A stretch of 6,037 nt of DNA from Kiloniellaceae bacterium (GTDB taxonomy: Bacteria > Pseudomonadota > Alphaproteobacteria > Kiloniellales > Kiloniellaceae). Shown here piece by piece: positions 1-5,333 of this stretch; within the stretch, counting starts at the first letter, position 1, and each line of letters begins with the position of its first letter. The translations under genes were made by a program, and so were the position numbers. The DNA lies in the NCBI GenBank assembly GCA_028280915.1, contig JANQKX010000171.1, positions 1 through 6,037 of the forward strand, read 5' to 3'. The notes below the pieces were generated by a model. It was given only the letters and a program-made list of their open reading frames with translations, ran no database searches and was not told where the DNA came from.

Positions 1-449
1 CCGGCCCCTATGACGTGGTCTGCGCCCTGGCCAGTGCCTTGCCCCCCCTGGACCGGGAGGATCTGCCCCGGGCCTTGGCGGAGATGACCAGCCTGCTCAG
101 CCCCGACGGCCTCTTGATCGCCTCCCTGCGGGACTACGATGCCTTGATGGAGACCCGCCCCCAGGCGGAGGTGCCGCGGGTCTTTCACACGCCCGAGGGG
201 CGGCGGATCGTGTTCCAAACCTGGGACTGGCGCCACGACGGGCAGGGCTATGTGGTGAACCAGTACATCGTCCAGCACCAGGCCGACAGCATGGTGGCCG
301 ACACCATGATCTTTTCCACCCAATACTGGTGCATCACTCGCCAGACCCTGACCCAGGCGCTGCACGACGTGGGCCTGGGCAATGTGAAATGGATCGAGCC
401 GACGGACAGCGGCTTCTACCAGCCCATCGTGGCCGCCCGGCGGGAGTAG
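1..449 (+). CDS. SAM-dependent class I methyltransferase, C-terminal part (5' end outside window)
   Basis: This reading frame is already open at base 3 and ends at TAG 447-449, so only about the last 148 residues are present. The visible start, Pro-Tyr-Asp-Val-Val-Cys-Ala-Leu followed by Ala-Leu-Pro-Pro-Leu, matches the 'FDvVvc..naLphL' strand (motif II region) of class I SAM methyltransferases. It is followed by a helix and the motif III strand 'LLSPDGLLIASLRDYD'. The Arg-Asp-Tyr-Asp after that strand and the later Trp-Asp-Trp are typical of small-molecule N-methyltransferases resembling glycine/sarcosine methyltransferase. The SAM-binding glycine loop (motif I) lies upstream of the window, so cofactor binding cannot be checked. 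The internal GTG at base 15 is inside the domain and is not a real start. The gene is co-directional with the next three. The family call is good; the acceptor substrate is unknown. Confidence 0.85.
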   Translation, partial: GPYDVVCALASALPPLDREDLPRALAEMTSLLSPDGLLIASLRDYDALMETRPQAEVPRVFHTPEGRRIVFQTWDWRHDGQGYVVNQYIVQHQADSMVADTMIFSTQYWCITRQTLTQALHDVGLGNVKWIEPTDSGFYQPIVAARRE

Positions 450-499
450 GGCGGGGCGCGATCGAACCGGGAGTGGTCCGGCCGGAAAGTTGAAACCGG

Positions 500-536
500 C
501 CCTTTGGCGCCGCCGGGGGAGGCGGTAAGCCAAGGG
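500..536 (+). other. Imperfect stem-loop between methyltransferase and acetyltransferase genes
   Basis: GCCGCC (509-514) pairs with GGCGGT (521-526) around a six-base loop. The stem continues with GGC (506-508) against GCC (529-531), TT against AA, and CCC (500-502) against GGG (534-536), with a small AA internal loop and one bulged T. A second short inverted repeat, GGCCGG 480-485 / CCGGCC 496-501, abuts and overlaps its left edge. No T-run follows, so it is not a standard intrinsic terminator. It could slow RNA decay, reduce read-through, or mean nothing in so GC-rich a genome. Confidence 0.35.
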
Positions 537-570
537 TCCACGCGATCGAATCTTTTGGGAAAGCCACGCC

Positions 571-1299
571 ATGTCGCCAGATCTCGCCAGTCAGCAGGGC
601 CGTCGGGCCATTCACGACGCCGCCGTTGAAACGCAACCGCCGGCGGTTTTCCCCGGCCGCCTGCCCATGGAAGGGCCGCGGGTCAAGCTGGAGCCCATCG
701 ATCCCCGGCGCCATGCCGCGGGGCTCTATGCCGTCGGTCATGCCGACGATTTGGCCTTGGCCCTTTGGGACTATCTGCCCTATGGGCCCTTTCCGGACCA
801 AGGCGCCATGACCGCTTGGCTGCGCGGCTGCGCCGCCGATGCCACTACGGTGTTTTTTGCCCTGCGGGATAAAAACACCGATGGCCTGGCCGGCATGGCC
901 AGCTTTCTCGAAATCCGTCCCTTGGTCGGGGTTTATGAGATCGGCCACATCTGGTTCGCGCCGCCCTATCAGAATTCGGCATTGGCCACCGAGGCCTTGT
1001 TCCTCATGATGGACCACGGCATGAGTGATCTGGCCTACCGGCGTTTGGAGTGGAAGTGCAACGCCCTCAACGACGCCTCCCGAAGCGTCGCCCGGCGCCT
1101 GGGCTTCCGATTCGAGGGAGTCTTCTACAATCATAACACCCCCAAGGGCAAAAACCGGGACACGGCCTATTATTCCATCATCGACAGCGAATGGCCGGCC
1201 GTGCGGGAGAATTTCCTTGCCTGGCTCGACCCGGCCAATTTCGACGAGAGCGGCCGCCAGATCAAAAGCCTGGGTGATATGAATCGGGCCCTTTGGTGA
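571..1299 (+). CDS. GNAT family N-acetyltransferase (RimJ/RimL-like, Acetyltransf_3)
   Basis: The 242-residue product is a single GNAT domain after a roughly 33-residue polar leader. The domain begins with the typical 'GPRVKLEPIDPRRH' strand (35-48). The beta-bulge strand 'YEIGHIWFAPPYQ' (122-134) leads into the acetyl-CoA pyrophosphate loop, which reads Gln-Asn-Ser-Ala-Leu-Ala (134-139) instead of Gln-x-x-Gly-x-Gly. Then come 'RRLEWKCNALNDASR' (157-171), with the usual Asn of motif B, and 'RRLGF' (175-179). The tail, with 'KGKNRDTAYYSIIDSEWP', is characteristic of the RimL-like group that acetylates amines or protein N-termini. ATG 571 has a GGGA about ten bases upstream; ATG 667 (Met33) lies at the domain edge and is a weaker alternative. 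The gene sits 22 bases before the hydrolase gene, probably in the same transcript. The acyl acceptor cannot be read from sequence. Confidence 0.9.
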   Translation: MSPDLASQQGRRAIHDAAVETQPPAVFPGRLPMEGPRVKLEPIDPRRHAAGLYAVGHADDLALALWDYLPYGPFPDQGAMTAWLRGCAADATTVFFALRDKNTDGLAGMASFLEIRPLVGVYEIGHIWFAPPYQNSALATEALFLMMDHGMSDLAYRRLEWKCNALNDASRSVARRLGFRFEGVFYNHNTPKGKNRDTAYYSIIDSEWPAVRENFLAWLDPANFDESGRQIKSLGDMNRALW

Positions 1300-1321
1300 C
1301 ACCCCTTCAACTGACCGCGTC

Positions 1322-2176
1322 ATGAGCGAGAGTCTCCGCATCGCCACCGCGCAGAGCCTGATCACGCCGGATGTGGCCGCGAACGGCGCCCACCTGCGGG
1401 ACTTGATGACCCGGGCCCGGCAAGATGGCGCCCGCTTGGTGCATTTCCCCGAAGGCGCTCTGTCGGGTTACGTGAAGGCCCAGATCACATCTCGGGCGCA
1501 GGTGGATTGGCAGGTCGTTCACGATCAACTGGGGTTTGTCGCCGACAAGGCGCGGGCGCTGGGTCTCTGGGTGGTGGTGGGATGCAATCACCGTCCGACC
1601 GCATCCAAGGACCTCAATAGCGGCCGCCCCCACAACAGTCTTTATATCATTTCCGACGCGGGGGAGGTCGTCGCCCGATACGACAAACGCTATTGCTCCA
1701 ACAGCGAGATTACGGACTGGTATGTGCCGGGCCGCCAAGCGCGGGTTTTCGACGTGGATGGCTTTCGCTTCGGCTGCGCCTTGTGCATCGAAATTCAGTT
1801 CATGGAGGTCTTTGCCGAGTACGAACGGCTCGATGTCGACTGCGTTTTGTTTTCCACCTATTCAGAGGACCCGATGTTTTGGGTCCAGGCCCGGGCCTAC
1901 GCCGCCTGCAATAACTATTGGCTCAGCTTTTCCGCGCCGGCCCAATGCAGCGCCACATCGCCGAGCGGCGTGATCGGTCCCCACGGATATGAACTGACGC
2001 GATGTGAGGCCAAGACGGAGCCTGATCTGCAAACAACCCTGCTGGACAAAGCCGATCCCAGGCTTGCGGTCGCGCTTTACAAAGCTCGGCCCTGGCGTCG
2101 TTTGGCCCGCTCGGGCGCCCTCCATGGGCCGGACGTTGAGGACGACCCCCGCGCCGAGAGCCCGTTGAGCTCTTGA
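1322..2176 (+). CDS. Carbon-nitrogen hydrolase, nitrilase superfamily
   Basis: The 284-residue product is the size of a single nitrilase/amidase domain and shows the complete catalytic triad: Glu44 in 'FPEGALSGY', Lys122 in 'RYDKRYCSNSE', and nucleophile Cys155 in 'GCALCIEIQF'. The opening 'LRIATAQSLI' is the standard first strand of the fold. Family members cleave non-peptide C-N bonds in amides, carbamoyl or nitrile substrates in the cytoplasm; the specific substrate is unassigned. The last 40 or so residues are charged and variable. ATG 1322 fits the family start exactly, but no clear Shine-Dalgarno precedes it. It follows the acetyltransferase stop by 22 bases, suggesting translation from a shared mRNA. 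Amidase, acetyltransferase and MttB-like methyltransferase side by side would suit breakdown of an N-substituted amine, but that link is inference. Confidence 0.92.
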   Translation: MSESLRIATAQSLITPDVAANGAHLRDLMTRARQDGARLVHFPEGALSGYVKAQITSRAQVDWQVVHDQLGFVADKARALGLWVVVGCNHRPTASKDLNSGRPHNSLYIISDAGEVVARYDKRYCSNSEITDWYVPGRQARVFDVDGFRFGCALCIEIQFMEVFAEYERLDVDCVLFSTYSEDPMFWVQARAYAACNNYWLSFSAPAQCSATSPSGVIGPHGYELTRCEAKTEPDLQTTLLDKADPRLAVALYKARPWRRLARSGALHGPDVEDDPRAESPLSS

Positions 2177-2206
2177 AGTCCCCGCGCCGTACCCGGGAGC
2201 CCCTAA

Positions 2207-2252
2207 GGGTCAGCTCGAAAAGTCCTCTAAATCGCGGTCAGCTTGCTGACCC
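2207..2252 (+). repeat. Three-armed GGTCAGC repeat with competing hairpins
   Basis: GGGTCAGC occurs at 2207-2214, GGTCAGC again at 2236-2242, and the complement GCTGACCC at 2245-2252. The second and third arms form a near-perfect 16-bp palindrome (2236-2251). The first arm can pair with the third over 8 bp instead. The two pairings exclude each other. The element lies between the hydrolase stop and the palindrome at 2255-2272. No T-run follows, so a simple terminator is unlikely; a DNA operator or a switchable RNA leader is possible. Confidence 0.45.
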
Positions 2253-2254
2253 AA

Positions 2255-2272
2255 AACTTGTATATACAAGTT
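2255..2272. promoter_or_regulatory. Perfect 18-bp palindrome, GntR/HutC-type operator candidate
   Basis: AACTTGTATATACAAGTT is its own reverse complement over all 18 bases. Its core, TTGTATATACAA, contains GTATATAC, which fits the GTMTAKAC pattern I know for the HutC branch of GntR repressors and the broader T-N-G-T...A-C-N-A GntR pattern. It lies 76 bases upstream of the MttB-like start codon, in a short AT-rich patch, where a repressor would be expected to act. No GntR gene is in the window, so the regulator would have to be encoded elsewhere. The palindrome is observed; the family of its binder is inferred. Confidence 0.6.
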
Positions 2273-2311
2273 AAATCCTTTTGGTTTATAGAGGAGGGAG
2301 CGCGGGCCGGG

Positions 2312-2383
2312 ATGGCTGGCGCCGGATACGCAAAGACCCGGAGGCAAGATGGCGAGAGAGGGGGCCCGCGCGATGGGCCGTGA
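2312..2383 (+). CDS. Possible 23-codon leader ORF overlapping the MttB-like start
   Basis: ATG 2312 follows a strong purine-rich GAGGAGGGAG (2291-2300) by 11 bases and opens a 23-codon frame ending at TGA 2381-2383. It overlaps the first eleven codons of the MttB-like gene in another frame. The predicted peptide is basic and Gly/Arg-rich, with no recognisable family. It could couple or tune translation of the downstream gene, or be a chance product of a purine-rich leader. Confidence 0.25.
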   Translation: MAGAGYAKTRRQDGERGGPRDGP

Positions 2384-3905
2384 GGGCGGCAAGCGGCGCG
2401 GCCGCAAAACCGCTTCGGGCACAGGATTTCAGCAATTGCCCTGGCGCAATCTGCGCAATCCCTACCGTCCGGTCGAGGTTCTCTCCGACGATCACATTCA
2501 GGCCATCAGCGACACCGCCTTTCGCATTCTGGAAGAGGTGGGGATGGACTTTTTGCATCCCGAAGCCTTGCAGATCCTGAAGGACGCCGGCGCCCAGGTC
2601 ACGCCGGGCAGCGAGCGGGTGCGCCTGGACCGGGGCCTGGTTGAAGAAGCGCTGAGCCATGCGCCGGCCCGCTTTACCCTGCACGCCCGCAACCCGGCCT
2701 ACAATCTGGAGATCGGCGGCAACGGGGTGGTGTTCGCCTCGGTCGCCAGTGCGCCCAATTCCTCCGACCTGGCCGGGGGGCGGCGCCCCGGCAATCAGCA
2801 GGACTATCGGGATTTTCTGCGCCTGGGGCAGATCATTAATCATGTCCACCTTTTTGGCGGTTATCCGGTGGAGCCGGTGGACCTGCCGCCGGCCACCCGT
2901 CATTTGGACTGCATCCGCGATTTCCTCACCCTGACCGACAAGGTCTATCACGCCTATTCCCTGGGCCGGACCCGTATCCGGGACGCCTTGGAGTTGACCA
3001 GGATCGGCCATGGCCTGACGGACGCGGGGTTGCGCGCACAGCCGTCCCTCTTCACCATCGTCAATACCTCCTCGCCCCTGCGCCTGGACGGGCCCATGAT
3101 CGAGGGGGTGATCGAAATGGCCCGGGCCAAACAGGTGGTGGCCATCACACCCTTTACCTTGTCCGGCGCCATGAGCCCGGCCACCATCGCCGGCGCCCTG
3201 GCCCAGCAGCACGCCGAAGCCATGGCCGGCTTGGCCCTGGCCCAGCTGGTGCAGCCCGGCACACCGGTGATCTACGGCGGCTTTACCTCCAACGTGGATA
3301 TGAAATCGGGCGCGCCGGCCTTTGGCACGCCGGAATACACCCGCGCCGCCTTCGCCAGCGGGCAGCTCGCCCGCGCCTTGAAGGTCCCCTTCCGATCGTC
3401 CAATACCAACGCGGCCAACTGCGTGGACGGGCAGGCCGCTTATGAATCCCAGATGTCCCTTTGGGGCGCGGTGATGGGCCACGCCAACTTGATCATGCAC
3501 AGCGCCGGCTGGCTGGAAGGGGGCCTGACCGCTTCTTTTGAAAAGTTCGTCCTGGACGGAGAAATGCTGCAGATGATGAGCGAAGTGCTGCAGCCCTTGG
3601 AAGTGACCGAGGAGTCCCTGGGATTTGGCGCGGTGCAGGAGGTGGGACCGGGCGGGCACTTCTTCGGCGCCGCCCACACCTTGGCCCGCTACGAGACCGC
3701 CTTTTACCCGCCCATCTTGTCGGACTGGCGCAATTTCGAATCATGGAGTGAGGCCGGCGGTGAAACGGTGACACAGCGTGCGCACCGGCTTTACAAGGAC
3801 TTATTGGCAGGCTACCAGGCGCCCCCCATCGATCCCGCCATCCAAGAGGCCCTCGACGCCTTCGTGGCGAAGCGCACGGAAGAGGGCGGCGCGCTGGAAA
3901 GCTAG
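2349..3905 (+). CDS. Trimethylamine methyltransferase (MttB/COG5598) family protein, non-pyrrolysine type
   Basis: The 518-residue product matches MttB-superfamily corrinoid-dependent methyltransferases along its length. Landmarks are 'LSDDHIQAISDTAFRILEEV' near residues 46-65, the Ser/Asn-rich segment 350-360 leading into 'DGQAAYES' (360-367), and the hallmark 'SAGWLEGGLTASFEKF' (385-400) with 'GHFFGAAHTL' downstream. The frame has no internal TAG, so pyrrolysine is absent; it ends at TAG 3903-3905. Characterised members without pyrrolysine (MtgB, MtpB, MtcB) demethylate quaternary amines and pass the methyl group to a corrinoid protein. No corrinoid protein is visible here and the substrate is unknown. 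A basic stretch, 'GKRRGRK', precedes the domain. ATG 2349 was chosen for GGAGG at 2340-2344, though its spacing is only four bases. ATG 2373 (Met9), with GAGAGGGGG in front, is a fair alternative. Promoter-proximal repeats suggest this gene is transcribed separately from the hydrolase. Confidence 0.93.
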   Translation: MAREGARAMGREGGKRRGRKTASGTGFQQLPWRNLRNPYRPVEVLSDDHIQAISDTAFRILEEVGMDFLHPEALQILKDAGAQVTPGSERVRLDRGLVEEALSHAPARFTLHARNPAYNLEIGGNGVVFASVASAPNSSDLAGGRRPGNQQDYRDFLRLGQIINHVHLFGGYPVEPVDLPPATRHLDCIRDFLTLTDKVYHAYSLGRTRIRDALELTRIGHGLTDAGLRAQPSLFTIVNTSSPLRLDGPMIEGVIEMARAKQVVAITPFTLSGAMSPATIAGALAQQHAEAMAGLALAQLVQPGTPVIYGGFTSNVDMKSGAPAFGTPEYTRAAFASGQLARALKVPFRSSNTNAANCVDGQAAYESQMSLWGAVMGHANLIMHSAGWLEGGLTASFEKFVLDGEMLQMMSEVLQPLEVTEESLGFGAVQEVGPGGHFFGAAHTLARYETAFYPPILSDWRNFESWSEAGGETVTQRAHRLYKDLLAGYQAPPIDPAIQEALDAFVAKRTEEGGALES

Positions 3906-3916
3906 ATTTTTGCTTT

Positions 3917-4825
3917 TCAGCCCAGGGGATACCTGACGGGTTCCTTGGCGCGCAGGAAGTAACGGGTAAAAACCTCCCGATAACCGCGGACCAGGTAGCC
4001 GCCGTTGCGGCCCAGCCACTTGTCCCGCTCCGCCCGATAGGCCGCCGGGATTTTGTACCAGGCCAGGTCGGGCCGGGCGTGATGCACCACGTGCAGATTG
4101 TTGTTCAGAAATAAAAGGGACATGACAGGGCCGGATTCCACGATGGCCGTGCGATGGCCGCTGTCCTCCCGCGCTTGATGCTCCAGGAAGGAGCGGACCA
4201 CGGTCAGGGAAAGGCCGGGATAAGCGAACAACAGCATATAACCGGCAAGCGGGATGTCACAGACCCAAAAGACCCAAAGGACGACGGGGACGAGCCCCAG
4301 AATGTGCAGGCCCCAGGCCGGCAGGTCCTGAAAGTCCTTGCGGGCGAATTGGGTCGCGGCGTGGCGATAGGTTTCCCACACACTGCTGACGGGGGTCAGG
4401 ATCATGCGCCCGGCCAGGGTGGTGCGGGCACGCCAGAACAAGCGTTTCAGGGGGGCGGCCCGGTCCCACTGGGCGGGTGTCACGTAATTGGATTCCGGGT
4501 CTTCCAGGGGATCGGTCAGAATGCTCTCGTTGTGGTGGGCCAAGTGGGCCTTCTTGTAAAGGCGAAAAGGAAGCCACAGCCACAGGCTGGGGAAAACCAT
4601 GAGCTCGTTCAGCTTGGCCCGGTTGGTGGGGTGGCCGTGCACGGCCTCGTGCATGAGGGAGCCGTGCAGGGCAACCACATATCCGCCCAGGGGCAACAGC
4701 AGCCACCAGGGCAGGGCATGGTAAAACCAGGTCAAAAGGCCAAAGGCGCCATAAACCGCGGCCGCCAATAAAACGGTCGGCCATTCAACCCGCAGCGGCG
4801 GTTTTGTCACAGCTCGCGTCAACAC
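3917..4825 (-). CDS. Membrane fatty acid desaturase
   Basis: This leftward gene encodes about 302 residues with the three histidine clusters of di-iron membrane desaturases. Numbered from the chosen start, they are H-E-A-V-H at 59-63 (with another His five residues before and two after), H-L-A-H-H at 94-98, and H-V-V-H-H at 245-249 inside 'NNNLHVVHHARP'. Hydrophobic segments near 18-31, 40-53, 173-190 and 195-210 are the likely membrane passes. The family uses O2 and electrons from ferredoxin or cytochrome b5-type donors to insert double bases into acyl chains or act on related lipids. The start is uncertain. The frame opens just after TGA, with TTG 4846, GTG 4837, GTG 4825 and GTG 4810 available and no ATG. 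I chose GTG 4825 because GGGAGAAG lies about 11 bases upstream; GTG 4810 also gives a typical N-terminus. It converges on the MttB-like gene and diverges from the XRE regulator. Confidence 0.9.
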   Translation of the reverse strand: MLTRAVTKPPLRVEWPTVLLAAAVYGAFGLLTWFYHALPWWLLLPLGGYVVALHGSLMHEAVHGHPTNRAKLNELMVFPSLWLWLPFRLYKKAHLAHHNESILTDPLEDPESNYVTPAQWDRAAPLKRLFWRARTTLAGRMILTPVSSVWETYRHAATQFARKDFQDLPAWGLHILGLVPVVLWVFWVCDIPLAGYMLLFAYPGLSLTVVRSFLEHQAREDSGHRTAIVESGPVMSLLFLNNNLHVVHHARPDLAWYKIPAAYRAERDKWLGRNGGYLVRGYREVFTRYFLRAKEPVRYPLG

Positions 4826-5120
4826 AGCTAAACCCACTTCTCCCAATCATCGGACGTCATGTCCGGTTTCCTCTCGGTATCATGTCCCGATTAAGGCCGC
4901 CCGGAAGCAAGCCACAAAGCCGGGACATCCGAGACCTGGAGCGGCGCGTACGCCCTGAGGCGTCACTTTTTCTATTTCCGCGAGGCACGCGGGCCGTAAC
5001 CAGGCTCGCCTGCATTGAGGGGGTCTTGCCCCCCGGACGGGTACCGGGACCGCGGCGTCCTGCCTTTGCGGTTGACCGGCCGACTTGTCGTCCGCTCCAA
5101 TCTCTTGGGTTTTAGGATAA
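4826..5120. other. GC-rich half of the divergent intergenic region, with inverted repeats
   Basis: I find no convincing gene here. A rightward frame of 103 codons spans 4804-5115, but it overlaps the desaturase start, is Arg/Pro-rich and resembles no family I know. The stretch holds several structures. CGGAC/GTCCG arms flank five bases (4851-4865). CATGTCCGG (4858-4866) and CATGTCCCG (4881-4889) recur 23 bases apart, with the inverse CGGGACAT at 4921-4928. GGGGG/CCCCC flank TCTTG at 5019-5033. The first group lies 26-103 bases upstream of the chosen desaturase start and could hold operators for that gene. Confidence 0.45.
4950..4971 (+). terminator. Weak terminator-like hairpin with T5 tract
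   Basis: ACGCC (4950-4954) and GGCGT (4959-4963) form a five-pair stem with a CTGA loop, followed by CAC and TTTTT (4967-4971). The shape is that of an intrinsic terminator on the plus strand, but the stem is short and no plus-strand gene ends here. It could stop antisense read-through, or be chance. Confidence 0.2.
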
Positions 5121-5240
5121 TAGTCTTGTATCGGTTAATTCAATGATGGAATGTGCATAATGTGTTGATTTAGATAACAAAATACAAAAAATGATGCGAA
5201 ATCGAAACAAATGAGGTATATTATCAACAAATTGAGGTTA
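5121..5240. promoter_or_regulatory. AT-rich promoter/operator island between desaturase and XRE genes
   Basis: Only 34 of these 120 bases are G or C (28%), in sharp contrast with the GC-rich genes on both sides. The tract contains A-runs at 5179-5182 and 5186-5191, a TATATTAT (5217-5224) resembling a -10 element for the rightward gene, and on the opposite strand TATTAT-type hexamers near 5117-5122 for the leftward gene. No -35/-10 pair with good spacing stands out on either strand, so exact promoters are not called. AATGTG is repeated at 5150-5155 and 5159-5164. The island probably holds the divergent promoters. Confidence 0.5.
5206..5240 (+). repeat. Tandem imperfect direct repeat, candidate regulator site
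   Basis: AACAAATGAGGTATA (5206-5220) and AACAAATTGAGGTTA (5226-5240) are two imperfect copies with a 20-base period, about two helical turns, so both would face the same side of the DNA. Another AACAA occurs at 5176, thirty bases before the first copy. The repeats overlap the -10-like TATATTAT and lie about 90-125 bases upstream of the XRE start codon, a plausible place for autoregulation. Confidence 0.45.
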
Positions 5241-5309
5241 ACATTTTGCCTTGAGATCCGTCCGGCAAGGGGCACGCAAACTCGGCATTTATAGGTAAGG
5301 AGATCTTCG

Positions 5310-5333
5310 GTGACACCCAGAGGCCCAAATTGA
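5310..5333 (+). CDS. Possible seven-codon leader peptide coupled to the XRE gene
   Basis: TAAGGAG (5296-5302), the best Shine-Dalgarno in this region, is seven bases before GTG 5310. That frame encodes only Met-Thr-Pro-Arg-Gly-Pro-Asn and stops at TGA 5331-5333, which overlaps the TTG start of the regulator (5330-5332). Such stop-start overlap commonly gives translational coupling. It may instead be a decayed start, since the strong ribosome site is out of frame with the regulator. Confidence 0.35.
   Translation: MTPRGPN

Noticed and set aside
334..1365. 343-codon leftward frame antisense to the methyltransferase tail and GNAT gene
   Set aside because: The translation has no family character and spans two real genes and their gap.
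2236..2260. Intrinsic terminator for the hydrolase gene
   Set aside because: The GGTCAGC hairpin is followed by CCAAAAC, not a T-run, on the plus strand.
2286..3677. 463-codon leftward open frame antisense to the MttB-like gene
   Set aside because: It covers a gene with clear family motifs, and its own translation is Gly/His/Gln-rich with no recognisable domain. Long antisense frames are expected opposite GC-rich coding sequence.
2349..3905. Pyrrolysine-containing MttB
   Set aside because: There is no in-frame TAG within the gene; the only TAG is the terminal stop at the expected end of the protein.
4154..4771. 205-codon rightward frame antisense to the desaturase
   Set aside because: It is Gly/Gln/Pro-rich shadow translation; the opposite strand has all three desaturase histidine boxes.
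4804..5115. 103-codon rightward frame between desaturase and XRE genes
   Set aside because: It starts inside the desaturase N-terminus, is Arg/Pro-rich, has no family resemblance and crosses several inverted repeats.
5271..5290. Sigma-54-like GGCAC...GC upstream of the XRE gene
   Set aside because: The GG and GC dinucleotides are two bases too far apart for the -24/-12 spacing.
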